The notes beneath the pieces are model-generated. The model did no database searches. It was not told where the DNA came from and saw only the letters and a program-made list of their open reading frames with translations. DNA of 64,000 nt from Synechococcales cyanobacterium CNB (GTDB lineage Bacteria; Planctomycetota; Phycisphaerae; Phycisphaerales; UBA1924). The DNA is taken from positions 1 through 64,000 of the forward strand of contig SZOZ01000001.1 of NCBI GenBank assembly GCA_030263455.1, written 5' to 3'. Within the stretch, counting starts at the first letter, position 1, and each line of letters starts with the position of its first letter. The position numbers were made by a program, and so were the translations under genes. This document shows, in pieces, positions 53,494 to 62,704 of the stretch.

Positions 53494-54190
53494 CGACCAA
53501 CTCCTCGACGAGGTTCATGAGCCACCCGGCGAACTTCGCCTTGGGCATCGCCGGGCCGGCATCGCGCTCGACACCGCCGCGCAGCACGGCGACCGCCCGA
53601 ACGTCCGGCGATTCCATGGTTTCGAGGGGGTTCGCGATGATCGCGTCCACCCGCTTGCGTTCGAGTTTGCGGCGGGCGGAGGAGAGCAGTTCCGCCTCCG
53701 GTTCGAGCGCGAAGCCGATCAGAATCTGCCGCGGTCGGCGCCGGGATGAGCACGCCGCGAGAAGGTCCGGGGTCGGTTCGAGTTCGATCACCATCGCCTT
53801 GTTCTCGCGTCGGAGCTTGCCCGCGAGTTGGTCCGGTGTCGTCCTGGGTCGATAATCGGCAACCGCCGCGGCCATGACGAGAGCGTCGCACGCGGGTTGC
53901 TCCTTCTCGAGCAGCGAGGCGAGATCGGCGGTGGTGCGGTAGCGGAGCGTGCGGACCCCGGATCGGCTCGGGGAAAGGTGCGTCGGACCGAGCAACAGGG
54001 TCACCCGCCAGCCGCGTGCTGCTGCCTCGTCTGCCAGCGCGACGCCGAGCCTTCCCGAAGAGCGATTGCCGATGAAGCGCACCGAGTCGATGGGTTCGTG
54101 GGTCGGGCCGGCGGTGATCAGAAGACATCGCCCGGCGGCGGGGTTTGCCTCGGTCTGGGGCACGATTCGTGTCCTGCGGGAGCGGGTCAT
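53477..54190 (-). CDS. coaB: stand-alone phosphopantothenoylcysteine synthetase
   Basis: 237 aa. It is the C-terminal (CoaB) half of the usual CoaBC protein, encoded alone. Landmarks: LLITAGPTHEPIDSVRFIGN, RSSGRLGVALADEAAARGWR, ALVMAAAVADYRPRT and GFALEPEAELLSSARRKLER. CoaB condenses phosphopantothenate with cysteine using a nucleotide triphosphate, in coenzyme A synthesis. ATG 54190 was chosen over TTG 54214. The separate CoaC decarboxylase is not in the window. Its stop overlaps the next gene's start by 17 bp. Confidence 0.92.
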   Translation of the reverse strand: MTRSRRTRIVPQTEANPAAGRCLLITAGPTHEPIDSVRFIGNRSSGRLGVALADEAAARGWRVTLLLGPTHLSPSRSGVRTLRYRTTADLASLLEKEQPACDALVMAAAVADYRPRTTPDQLAGKLRRENKAMVIELEPTPDLLAACSSRRRPRQILIGFALEPEAELLSSARRKLERKRVDAIIANPLETMESPDVRAVAVLRGGVERDAGPAMPKAKFAGWLMNLVEELVDAAGS

Positions 54191-54419
54191 CGGCGGAACA
54201 CCCGGCCGCGCCAAGCGTATGGAACACGCCGACGAACCAGCATAGGCGGGGCGGTAGCCGCGCCTGCGGCGTTTCGGTCGGCAGGTTCTGGATCGACATC
54301 GAGTCTGTCCTGGTCAAGGAGCGTGTTCGCGGGGAGGTGTCCGCCACGGCGCTTCCGCGACACGCTACGATCGGGTGGCCGTTCCACAGCCGGTGCGGTT
54401 GAAGGGAAACGTTCGGGTC

Positions 54420-56162
54420 ATGGCACGATCGCGGAAGAAGCTCGGTGAGATCCTGGTCGGGTGGGGCGTGACCTCTCCGGAACAGGTCGAACAGGCGGTG
54501 GGGGTGGCGCGCGGCGCGGGCAAGCGCCTGGGCGAGACGATGGTGGAGCTCGGCTTCGCCAAGGAAGAGCAGGTCGCCAAGGCCCTCGCCAACCAGTTCG
54601 GCATGGAGTTCGTTGATCTCGCCGCAAACGGCGTGGGCGACAAGATCGATATGAAACTCGTGCCCGACGACCTCGTCCGCAAGCACCTCATCCTCCCGCT
54701 GGGCAAGTCGAACGGTCGTCTGCAACTCATCATCCATGATCCGATGGACCTCGAACTGCTCGACATGCTCCGCTTCCGTCTCAACGTGGAGGTCGAGCCG
54801 AGGCTCGCGTCACGCTCGCAGATCAGGCGGTTCATCGAGGGGGCGGGCGGCGGGGCGCCGAAAGCGTCGCTGACCGCGGAGCCCAAACCGGGCGAATCGC
54901 TCGTTACCGACTCGATCGACCGCACGATCGACCGCTCCGTGGACCGCTCGGTGGACAAGTCCATCGACGTGGCGGCGGATGACGCCCCGATCGTCAAGCT
55001 GTGCAACCGGATGCTCACCGAAGCCGTCAAGATGCGGGCCTCGGACGTTCACATCGAGCCGATGGCCGACCGGGTGAGGCTGCGCTACCGCATCGACGGT
55101 GTGTGCATCGAGCGCGACAACCTGCCCAAGCGCATGCAGAACGCCCTGCTGAGCCGCACCAAGCTCATGGCGGGCATGAACATCGCCGAGCGACGAGTCC
55201 CGCAGGACGGACGCATCAAGCTCCCGGTCGACGAGCACATGATCGACTTCCGCGTGTCGGCCTGCCCGGCCTACCACGGCGAATCGGTCGTGCTCCGTAT
55301 CCTGCGCCCGGACTCGGTCCGCATCGGCCTCGAAAACCTCGGCTTCGAGGCGGACAACCTCGCCGTCTTCAACCGCATCATCCGCCGTCCCAACGGCATC
55401 TTCCTCGTCACCGGACCGACCGGATCGGGCAAGACCACAACGCTCTACTCTGCGCTGGACGTGCTCAACCGCCCCGACAAGAAGATCATCACTGCCGAAG
55501 ACCCGGTCGAATACAACTTCGAGGGCATCAACCAGTGTCAGGTGCGCGAGGGCATCGGCCTGACGTTCTCGGCGATCCTCCGCTCGATGCTGCGTCAGGC
55601 TCCGAATGTCATCCTTGTCGGCGAAATCCGCGATCGGGAGGTTGGTGAGATCGCCATTCAGGCAGCGCTGACCGGCCACCTCGTCTTCTCCACGCTTCAC
55701 ACGAACGATGCGCCGTCCGCGATCACCCGTCTCGTGGACATGGGCATCAAGCCGTTCCTCGTGGCGTCGTCGATCCAGGCAGTCATGGCCCAGCGACTGA
55801 TCCGAATCCTGTGCACGAAATGCAAGAAACTCGCCGAGCCGGAAGACCTCGACCCGAAGTTCCTCCGGCTGGTCGGCCTGAAGGCCGAGGAGGCGCTCGG
55901 CAAGGCCTACAAGGCAGTGGGGTGCGAGCACTGCGTGAACACCGGGTTCCGCGGGCGGAAGGCGATCTTCGAGATGATGCAGATGAACTCGCAGATACGC
56001 GACATGGCGTTCAAGGGCGCTTCGCTCGCGGACCTGCGCCGCGCCGCCCTCGCCGCCGGCATGCGTCCGCTGGTCGGCGATGGGCGACTCAAGATTCTGG
56101 CCGGCGTGACCACGATCGACGAGATCGCCCGAGTCGCGCAGGTCGTGGATGAACAGGCCTGA
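54420..56162 (+). CDS. type IV pilus assembly ATPase, PilB/GspE-like (first copy)
   Basis: 580 aa. An MshE/GspE-type N-terminal domain (LGEILVGWGVTSPEQVEQAV, AKEEQVAKALANQFGMEFVD) and a repetitive linker at 54909-54968 (SIDRTIDRSVDRSVDKSID). The secretion ATPase core has VTGPTGSGKTTTLY (Walker A), the Asp box RIKLPVDEHMIDFRVS, TAEDPVEYNFEGINQ and VGEIRDREVGEIAIQAALTG (Walker B and His box). The tetracysteine zinc motif CTKC ... CEHC is intact. It energises pilus extension or pseudopilus assembly. It is the first gene of the locus; ATG 54420. Confidence 0.94.
   Translation: MARSRKKLGEILVGWGVTSPEQVEQAVGVARGAGKRLGETMVELGFAKEEQVAKALANQFGMEFVDLAANGVGDKIDMKLVPDDLVRKHLILPLGKSNGRLQLIIHDPMDLELLDMLRFRLNVEVEPRLASRSQIRRFIEGAGGGAPKASLTAEPKPGESLVTDSIDRTIDRSVDRSVDKSIDVAADDAPIVKLCNRMLTEAVKMRASDVHIEPMADRVRLRYRIDGVCIERDNLPKRMQNALLSRTKLMAGMNIAERRVPQDGRIKLPVDEHMIDFRVSACPAYHGESVVLRILRPDSVRIGLENLGFEADNLAVFNRIIRRPNGIFLVTGPTGSGKTTTLYSALDVLNRPDKKIITAEDPVEYNFEGINQCQVREGIGLTFSAILRSMLRQAPNVILVGEIRDREVGEIAIQAALTGHLVFSTLHTNDAPSAITRLVDMGIKPFLVASSIQAVMAQRLIRILCTKCKKLAEPEDLDPKFLRLVGLKAEEALGKAYKAVGCEHCVNTGFRGRKAIFEMMQMNSQIRDMAFKGASLADLRRAALAAGMRPLVGDGRLKILAGVTTIDEIARVAQVVDEQA
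54909..54968 (+). repeat. 12-bp tandem repeats in the first PilB-like gene
   Basis: About five imperfect copies of a 12-bp unit, [TA]C[GC][AG]T[CG]GAC[CA][GA][CG], encode a S/T-I/V-D-R/K tetrapeptide in the linker between the N-terminal and ATPase domains. Confidence 0.65.
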
Positions 56163-56204
56163 TGACCGGCCGCCCCGCGTGGCGTCGCCGGATGGAGCGT
56201 TCCG

Positions 56205-57323
56205 ATGTCCACCATGCAGATCGACCGGCTGCTCGACACCGTCGTCCGTACCGGCGCCAGCGACCTTCACCTCACCGTCAACCGCACGCCCACCATCCGT
56301 CTCCACGGCCACCTGCGCAACCTCCAGACCAAGGTGCTCGACTCCGATGACATGGTCGGCCTGATGAAGTCCATCACGCCGGAACGGAACCAGCAGGAAC
56401 TCCAGGAGGTCGGCGGCACGGACTTCGGCTTTGCCTACGGCGACGCGGCACGCTTCCGCGTCTCCGTCTTCCGGCAGAAGGGCGACATCGCCATCGTCCT
56501 GCGGCAGATTCCGAACAAACTGCTCACCTTCGAGCAGATCGGCCTGCCGCCCATCGTCATGGAACTCATCCGGCGGCCGCAGGGCCTCTTTCTTGTGACC
56601 GGCCCGACCGGTTCGGGCAAGACCACCTCGCTGGCGACGATGATCGACTACGTCAACACCAACCTCGACCGTCACATCGTCACGATGGAAGACCCCATCG
56701 AGTACTACCACGGGCACAAGACCTCGATCGTGAACCAGCGCGAGGTGGGCAACGACGTGCCGAGCTTCGCCGAGGCTCTCCGCCGCGTGCTCCGTTCGGA
56801 CCCGGACGTGATCCTCGTCGGCGAGATGCGTGACCTCGAAACCATCGAGGCCGCAATCCGTGCCGCCGAGACGGGCCACCTGGTCTTCGCCACCCTGCAC
56901 ACCAACGGCGCGGCCAAGACTATCGACCGTGTCGTGGACGCTTTCCCTGTCTCCCAGCAGAACCAGGTCCGAGTCCAGCTGTCGACCGCCATGATCGCTG
57001 TCCTGAGCCAGCAGCTGCTCGCCCGGATCGATACACCTGGCCGCGTGGCGGCCTACGAATTCTTGGTGGTTACCCCGGCCATTTCCAACCTCATCCGGGA
57101 TGCCAAGACCTTCCGCATCGACTCCATGATCCAGACCGGCAAGAAGTTCGGCATGCAGTTGCTGGACGACCACCTCTGGTCGCTGTACTCCAAGGGGATC
57201 ATCTCGGCGGAGGAGATGATCGACAAGTCCAAGAACCCAGGCGACCTGCGCGACAAGGTCCACCGTCTCGGCAGAACTGTCGGTCGGACCGAGTGGGACA
57301 CCGAGTTCGACGGCAACGAATGA
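56205..57323 (+). CDS. pilT: twitching motility/retraction ATPase PilT
   Basis: 372 aa, the usual PilT length. Landmarks: QIDRLLDTVVRTGASDLHLT (N-terminal), VTGPTGSGKTTSLATMIDYV (Walker A), VTMEDPIEYYHGHKTSIVNQ (Asp box), RVLRSDPDVILVGEMRDLET (Walker B) and ETGHLVFATLHTNGAAKTID (His box). The C-terminus AFPVSQQNQVRVQLSTAMIA is also typical. It powers pilus depolymerisation. GGAG lies seven bases before ATG 56205; 42 bp after the first pilB-like gene. Confidence 0.96.
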   Translation: MSTMQIDRLLDTVVRTGASDLHLTVNRTPTIRLHGHLRNLQTKVLDSDDMVGLMKSITPERNQQELQEVGGTDFGFAYGDAARFRVSVFRQKGDIAIVLRQIPNKLLTFEQIGLPPIVMELIRRPQGLFLVTGPTGSGKTTSLATMIDYVNTNLDRHIVTMEDPIEYYHGHKTSIVNQREVGNDVPSFAEALRRVLRSDPDVILVGEMRDLETIEAAIRAAETGHLVFATLHTNGAAKTIDRVVDAFPVSQQNQVRVQLSTAMIAVLSQQLLARIDTPGRVAAYEFLVVTPAISNLIRDAKTFRIDSMIQTGKKFGMQLLDDHLWSLYSKGIISAEEMIDKSKNPGDLRDKVHRLGRTVGRTEWDTEFDGNE

Positions 57324-57336
57324 GGCCAATTAGTAA

Positions 57337-57391
57337 GGTTTTTGTTCTGCATTCAGGGTCAGTTCTCTTGGCCCTTGTGTGTTCAAAAACC
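57337..57391. repeat. spaced inverted repeat in the pilT-pilB2 gap
   Basis: GGTTTTTG (57337-57344) and CAAAAACC (57384-57391) are exact complements 39 bp apart, in an AT-richer 195-bp gap. A promoter for the second pilB-like gene is plausible here; no firm -35/-10 pair was identified. Confidence 0.3.
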
Positions 57392-57518
57392 AACGAGTCG
57401 CATTGAATCAACGGGTCGTTTCCGCTTGTTCCGTCGCATCTTGGTCGGTTATTGTGTCGAATAGGGGTTCGGTCGGGGCTGATTCGAGAGAACGGTTCCG
57501 GTCGGCAGGAGTCGTGCT

Positions 57519-59255
57519 GTGACGGCGATTGATCCGGCAGAACTGAAAGGCAGGAAGCTTGGTCGGGTGCTGACCAAGCTCGGCCATGTGACTCGCGAGC
57601 AGGTTCACGAAGCTTTGGCGATCCAGAAGACCCGCCGGGTTCCGATCGGTCAGCTCCTGATCGAGTTGGGGTATTGCTCGGAGCGGGATGTATCCGAGGG
57701 TCTCGCTGGTCAGGCGGGCATGGCATACGTGGATCTTTCCAAGATGGAGATTCCCGAGGAAGCCCTCGCCGCGATTCCTTCTGAGAACGCGCAGACCTAC
57801 CAAGTCGTTCCGATCGAGTTTAATCCGAAGAGCAAGCGGCTGAAGATCGCCCTGAAAAGCCCGGACAACTTCCGGGCCGTGGACGACCTTCGCCTGCTCA
57901 TGGGCTTCAACGTGGAGGCTGTCGTCGCGGACGCGGCCGCGATCGACTCCCTCATCCAGAAGCATTACTCCAAGACCGAGTCCGTGATGGACGTGGTCTC
58001 GGGCCTGGCGGCGGACGACCGGTTCAAGGCGCTCGACAAGGGCGGGGCGTCGATCGACCTCGACGCGGTGCTTGAGGCCGCGGAGGACAACCAGGTCATC
58101 AAGCTGCTGAACCTCGTGCTGCTGCAGGCGATCAAGGACCGCGCTTCGGACATCCACTTCGAGCCGTTCGAGAACGAGTTCAAGATGCGGTACCGCATCG
58201 ACGGCGTGCTGTACGAGATGGTGCCCCCTCCGAAGCATCTCGGCCCGGCGATCACCAGCCGCATCAAGGTCATGTCGCACCTGGACATCGCGGAGCGTCG
58301 CCTGCCGCAGGACGGCCGCATCGAGCTGATGGTGGGTGGGAACCCGGTGGACCTCCGCGTCGCGGTTCTGCCGACGATGTGGGGGGAGAGCGTGGTGATG
58401 CGCGTGCTGGACCGCTCGAACGTCGAGCTGAGTCTGGAGCGCATCGGCTTCCGCGAGGACGACCTGGCGCGTTTCCGCAAGCTGATCCAGAAGCCCAACG
58501 GCATCGTGATCGTGACCGGCCCGACCGGTTCGGGCAAGACAACCACGCTCTACGCTGCGCTGGCCGAACTGAACGACGTGGAGACGAAGATTCTGACGGC
58601 AGAGGATCCGGTCGAGTACGACATCGACGGTCTGTGCCAGTGCCAGATGAACGAGGAAGTGGGGTTGACGTTCGCCCGCGCTCTCCGCAGTTTCCTCCGT
58701 CAGGATCCGGACATCATTCTCGTCGGCGAGATTCGAGACCTCGAGACGGCCCAGATCGCGGTGCAGGCGTCGCTGACGGGCCACCTCGTGCTGACGACGC
58801 TGCACACGAACGACGCGCCGAGTTCGATCATCCGCCTGGTCGATCTCGGGCTGGAGGCGTTCCTGCTGACCGCGACGCTGGAGGGCATCGTGGCGCAGCG
58901 GCTGGTGCGGACGATCTGCCCGAAGTGCCGCGAGGAGTACACGCCGACGGAAGAGGAGTTGATGGAGCTCGCGTTGACGCCTGAGACGGTGCGTGGCCGC
59001 CGGTTCTTCCGGGGGCGCGGGTGCGACAACTGCCACAAGTCCGGGTTCCGGGGGCGGATGGCGCTGTTCGAGATCATGGAGATTGACGACGCGATGCGCG
59101 AACTGGTGATGCAGGAGGTGAGCACCAGCGTGTTGCGTGACCATGCGAAGCGACGCGGGATGCGTTCGCTTCGCGACGCGGGATTGCTGGCCATCTACGA
59201 GGGCCAGACGACGATCGACGAGGTGGTGCGGGAGACCATCGCCGAAGAGGACTGA
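57519..59255 (+). CDS. type IV pilus/type II secretion assembly ATPase, PilB/GspE-like (second copy)
   Basis: 578 aa, a second extension-type ATPase in the same locus. The N-terminal MshE/GspE-like domain begins LGRVLTKLGHVTREQVHEAL and HEALAIQKTRRVPIGQLLIE. The ATPase core has VTGPTGSGKTTTLYAALAEL (Walker A), DIAERRLPQDGRIELMVGG, AEDPVEYDIDGLCQCQMNEE and VGEIRDLETAQIAVQASLTG. The zinc tetracysteine CPKC ... CDNC is intact. GTG start at 57519. The two pilB-like genes are clearly paralogous, not tandem duplicates at base level; this copy is the one directly linked to pilC. Confidence 0.94.
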   Translation: MTAIDPAELKGRKLGRVLTKLGHVTREQVHEALAIQKTRRVPIGQLLIELGYCSERDVSEGLAGQAGMAYVDLSKMEIPEEALAAIPSENAQTYQVVPIEFNPKSKRLKIALKSPDNFRAVDDLRLLMGFNVEAVVADAAAIDSLIQKHYSKTESVMDVVSGLAADDRFKALDKGGASIDLDAVLEAAEDNQVIKLLNLVLLQAIKDRASDIHFEPFENEFKMRYRIDGVLYEMVPPPKHLGPAITSRIKVMSHLDIAERRLPQDGRIELMVGGNPVDLRVAVLPTMWGESVVMRVLDRSNVELSLERIGFREDDLARFRKLIQKPNGIVIVTGPTGSGKTTTLYAALAELNDVETKILTAEDPVEYDIDGLCQCQMNEEVGLTFARALRSFLRQDPDIILVGEIRDLETAQIAVQASLTGHLVLTTLHTNDAPSSIIRLVDLGLEAFLLTATLEGIVAQRLVRTICPKCREEYTPTEEELMELALTPETVRGRRFFRGRGCDNCHKSGFRGRMALFEIMEIDDAMRELVMQEVSTSVLRDHAKRRGMRSLRDAGLLAIYEGQTTIDEVVRETIAEED

Positions 59256-59342
59256 CGCGGCGGCGTGCGCGCGGAGGAGCGCGCACGCGCCGCCGGTCCC
59301 CGGCGGCGACGGCGGACGGGACGGACCAGCGGAGCGACAGCC

Positions 59343-60623
59343 ATGCCGACTTTCACGTACGAAGCCCTGAACGCCTCGGGCAAGCCGCAGAAGGGCACGG
59401 TCGAGGCCGGTTCGAGCGACGAGGCCATTCAGCGCATCAAGGCGCAGGGGTACTTCCCCACATCCGTGCGAGAGCAGAAGGTCCGCAAGTCCGCCGTGGC
59501 GGGCGAGGCGGCGACGGTCAAGAAGAAGAAGAAGAGTCTCGGCATCGGGCGGGTTTCCGCCAAGCAGCTCACGGTCTTCACGCGCCAGTTGTCCACGCTG
59601 CAGGACGCGGGCCTGCCGCTGCTACGATCGCTCCAGATTCTCGAGGCCCAGGCCAAGCCGGGACCGTTGAAGAACACGCTCCTCGGCGTTTGCGAGGAGG
59701 TCGAGGGCGGTTCGTCGCTCAGCGAGGCGATGGCGAAGCACCCCCGCGCGTTCGACCGCCTCTACACGAAGATGGTGAACGCGGGCGAGATCGGCGGTGT
59801 GCTGGACGTCATTCTCCAGCGCCTCGCGGAGTTCATGGAGAAGAGCCAGCGGCTCAAGCGGCGCATCAAGGGCGCGATGGTCTACCCCGTCGTCGTCGTC
59901 AGCGTCGCCATCATCATCCTCACGTTCATCATGATGTTCATCATCCCGAAGTTCGAGGAGATTTTCACCGACTTCGGCGTGAAACTTCCCGGGATCACCG
60001 TCTGGCTCATCGAGACCAGCCGGTGGGTCGCGGGCAAGGCCAGCCCGGACCAGATGGTCCCGGGCGCGGTCTTCATCGTGGCGTTCCCCTTCGCGGCGTT
60101 TGTCTTCTGGAAGCTCATCCGCAAGGCGGGGCCGGGGCGGGCGGCGACCGACATTCTCCTGCTCTGGACGCCGGTCCTCGGCAAGCTCATCCGCAAGACC
60201 GTCATCGCGCGCTTCACGCGGACGCTCGGCACGCTCATCTCCGCGGGCGTTCCGATCCTCGAAGCCATCACGATTACCGGCGAGACCTCGGGCAACTACG
60301 TCTTCGAGAAGGCGCTGGCGAAGGTGCACGACTCGATCCGTGAAGGCGAGAGTTTCGCCGGCCCGCTCCGCGAGAGCAAGACCTGCGACGCCATCGTCGT
60401 GAACATGATCGACGTGGGCGAGGAGACGGGCGAGATGGACGCGATGCTCTTGAAGATCGCCGACACCTATGACGAGGAGGTGGACGTCGCCGTGGCCTCG
60501 CTCGTCAGCCTGCTCGAACCGCTGATGGTCGTGGTGCTGGGCGTGATGGTGGGGACGATCGTCGTCGCCATGTTCATGCCGCTGGTTGCGATGATCGAGT
60601 CGCTCCAGGGCGGCGCGGTCTGA
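59343..60623 (+). CDS. pilC: type IV pilus/type II secretion inner-membrane platform protein PilC/GspF
   Basis: 426 aa. The N-terminal TFTYEALNASGKPQKGTVEA followed by ARTL-type linker (KKKKKSLGIGRVSAKQLTVF). Two GspF domains: LSTLQDAGLPLLRSLQILEA then membrane helix VVSVAIIILTFIMMFIIPKF, and TLISAGVPILEAITITGETS ending in LVSLLEPLMVVVLGVMVGTI. Start ATG 59343 gives the normal length; the open frame upstream of it is a shadow. It is the platform that recruits the ATPases. It lies 87 bp after the second pilB-like gene. Confidence 0.95.
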   Translation: MPTFTYEALNASGKPQKGTVEAGSSDEAIQRIKAQGYFPTSVREQKVRKSAVAGEAATVKKKKKSLGIGRVSAKQLTVFTRQLSTLQDAGLPLLRSLQILEAQAKPGPLKNTLLGVCEEVEGGSSLSEAMAKHPRAFDRLYTKMVNAGEIGGVLDVILQRLAEFMEKSQRLKRRIKGAMVYPVVVVSVAIIILTFIMMFIIPKFEEIFTDFGVKLPGITVWLIETSRWVAGKASPDQMVPGAVFIVAFPFAAFVFWKLIRKAGPGRAATDILLLWTPVLGKLIRKTVIARFTRTLGTLISAGVPILEAITITGETSGNYVFEKALAKVHDSIREGESFAGPLRESKTCDAIVVNMIDVGEETGEMDAMLLKIADTYDEEVDVAVASLVSLLEPLMVVVLGVMVGTIVVAMFMPLVAMIESLQGGAV

Positions 60624-60665
60624 GAACGAACCTGCGCCGGGACCGTCCGGCGGGAAGGAAGAACC

Positions 60666-61619
60666 GTGCAGACTGGCCGGCACATCCCGAGGGCACGCCG
60701 CCGAGGCTTCACGCTCATGGAGCTGCTGGTGACGCTCCTCGTCATCTCGCTCCTGATCGGGCTGCTCCTGGTCGGCTTCAACCACGTCCAGAAGACCGCA
60801 CGGCAGACCGCCTCGCAGCAGGACGTGGTCGCCATCCGGGTCGCCGTCGAGCAGTTCCGCTCGGACTTCGGCTTCCTCCCCGCGCTCGTAAAGGACGGCA
60901 ACGTCGCCCGCTATCCCGGTTTCCCGGATTCCGCCGATCCGCTCGTCGCCGACCAGGAGGAGCCCGGCAAGTTCAACCCGCGTGTCTACAACCGCGCTGT
61001 TCCCGCCGACATGGCCTACCTGCGGGGCAACGGCATCGACTCGTCCAGCACGGCTCCGGCGAGCGGCGACTATCGCTTCTCCGAGTATTCCCTCGCGTAC
61101 TACCTGCTCGGCTCGCTGGGCGCGGAGGTGGACGGCGTGGCCGGCCCGGGCTTCGGCGCGCCACGGGCGGACGGCTCGTTCATCCGGCGCAGTTCGAAGC
61201 GCACGCAGCCCCTGTACGACCCCGGTCGCGGCGGGAACGTCGTCGCCGAGGATCTCGCTGTGGGACGCGTGTCGCTGGTGGATCGTTTCGGCACACCGTA
61301 CCGCTTCTATCGCTGGGAGCAGGGTCGTCCGAGCGGCTCGCAGATGGGGCAGGTCGTCGAACTTCGCGACGTCAACGTCCCGAAGATTCTCGGCGCGCCT
61401 GAGAACGACGCGCCCAACGACGACGAGCCTGCCCGTTCGAACCCTGAGTTTCGCAACGCAGCCTACGCCATCGTCTCGGCCGGGCCGAACCGCGTGTTCG
61501 GCGACATCCCGACCGAAACGGGCGACGACATCGAGCGTGCGCTCGGGCGTGCGTTCCGGACCGACCTGGAGCGGGAGCGGGCCGGGCGCGACGACAACGT
61601 CGCGGAGGTGAGCAAGTGA
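60666..61619 (+). CDS. pseudopilin/prepilin-like protein (first of the series)
   Basis: 317 aa. Class IVa prepilin leader: ARRRGFTLMELLVTLLVISL with Gly before the cleavage site and Glu at mature position 5. The GTG start (60666) is preceded by GGAAGGAAG. The exported part includes QTASQQDVVAIRVAVEQFRS and a GspG-like core (LVDRFGTPYRFYRWEQGRPS). Acts as a major or minor pseudopilin. Its stop overlaps the next gene. Confidence 0.86.
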   Translation: MQTGRHIPRARRRGFTLMELLVTLLVISLLIGLLLVGFNHVQKTARQTASQQDVVAIRVAVEQFRSDFGFLPALVKDGNVARYPGFPDSADPLVADQEEPGKFNPRVYNRAVPADMAYLRGNGIDSSSTAPASGDYRFSEYSLAYYLLGSLGAEVDGVAGPGFGAPRADGSFIRRSSKRTQPLYDPGRGGNVVAEDLAVGRVSLVDRFGTPYRFYRWEQGRPSGSQMGQVVELRDVNVPKILGAPENDAPNDDEPARSNPEFRNAAYAIVSAGPNRVFGDIPTETGDDIERALGRAFRTDLERERAGRDDNVAEVSK

Positions 61620-62704
61620 TGATGATGAGTCGCCGTCCTGAGCAATCGTTCACGCTGACGGAGTTGATCATCGTCATGGCGGTGATCGTGCTGCTCCTCT
61701 CGATCTCGATCCCCGCCTTCAGCGCGCTGCTTGACTCGTCGAACCGCTCGCTGGCGGAGACGCGCCTGCGCGTCGCTATCGCCCTCGGGCGCGAGGCCGC
61801 TCTCCGCTCGGACTACGGCGACGGCGCGGTGGTCTTCTTCTTCGAGCCGGGCGGACGCTGCTACGCCGCCGCCTACGAGATGGTCGGCACGATCCCCGAC
61901 GAAAGCGAAGGCTCACCCATCGAACGCGACGTCTTCGTGCCCGTCCGCGAACTCGAGCCGGTCAGCCTCCCCTCCGGCTGGATGGTCCGCGGCCTCGCCC
62001 CCCCTGGCGCGGCCGGCCAGCGCAATGCCGACAACCCCTGGTACGACCGGGACAACGGCCAGCGCGATCGCTACGCCGACGACGACCGCAACTGGGTCTT
62101 CCCGGAGACCGCCTTCTTCGATCCCACGCGGAACGACGAGGGCCGCAAGCGCCAGACGTTCATGGTCCGCTTCCGCCAGGGCACGGGCGCGCTGGCCCTG
62201 GGCGAGACGCGCGAGGCGCTCATCCTCGCTCCAGCGCCGTCCACCGCCTTCCGCAACGCCGAGCCGTACCGGAGCCATAACTTCCTCGCGGCAGAGGATC
62301 CACGCGCGATGGTTCGCAGGCTGCTCGACCGCCAGCAGGTCTCGCCGAACCTGTGGCCGACGCAGCTCCTCGGCGATATGGCCAGCGACACAGCGCTCGC
62401 GCGCGCCGTACCGCAACTCGTGCTCTACAAGGAGCGTGAACTGGCCGCGACGTTCCGGCTGCAGCCGGATCGCACCACCGGTTCGCTGTACCGCGACAAG
62501 CAGACGCCGGAGTACGTTCGCCTGCCCGGCTTCCTCGTGAAGCCCAAGGAACTCAACGCCTGGCTCGAGGGCGATTCGAACAAGGACGGCCGGTGGACGG
62601 TGGATGACCAGGCCCTCGCCCGGTCGTTCGTCGTGCAGCGTTACGGTGGGGGACTGCAGGAAGTCGCTCTCGCGCCGGTCCCCGGCGGAGGGGCGGACCA
62701 GTGA
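61619..62704 (+). CDS. pseudopilin-like protein with a non-canonical cleavage site and an EF-hand-like loop
   Basis: 361 aa. The leader MMMSRRPEQSFTLTELIIVM has Ser instead of Gly immediately before F of the FTLTE motif, so processing by prepilin peptidase may differ. ATG 61619 has GGAGGTGA seven bases upstream; GTG 61616 is a possible start too. Residues near 319-330 read D-S-N-K-D-G-R-W-T-V-D-D, an EF-hand/dockerin-like calcium loop. Its 5' end overlaps the previous stop and its 3' end overlaps the next gene by four bases. Confidence 0.82.
   Translation: MMMSRRPEQSFTLTELIIVMAVIVLLLSISIPAFSALLDSSNRSLAETRLRVAIALGREAALRSDYGDGAVVFFFEPGGRCYAAAYEMVGTIPDESEGSPIERDVFVPVRELEPVSLPSGWMVRGLAPPGAAGQRNADNPWYDRDNGQRDRYADDDRNWVFPETAFFDPTRNDEGRKRQTFMVRFRQGTGALALGETREALILAPAPSTAFRNAEPYRSHNFLAAEDPRAMVRRLLDRQQVSPNLWPTQLLGDMASDTALARAVPQLVLYKERELAATFRLQPDRTTGSLYRDKQTPEYVRLPGFLVKPKELNAWLEGDSNKDGRWTVDDQALARSFVVQRYGGGLQEVALAPVPGGGADQ

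Noticed and set aside
57519-59255. Second PilB-like gene considered a tandem duplication of the first
   Set aside because: N-terminal domains and linkers differ and base-level similarity is limited to ATPase motifs, so it is an old paralogue.
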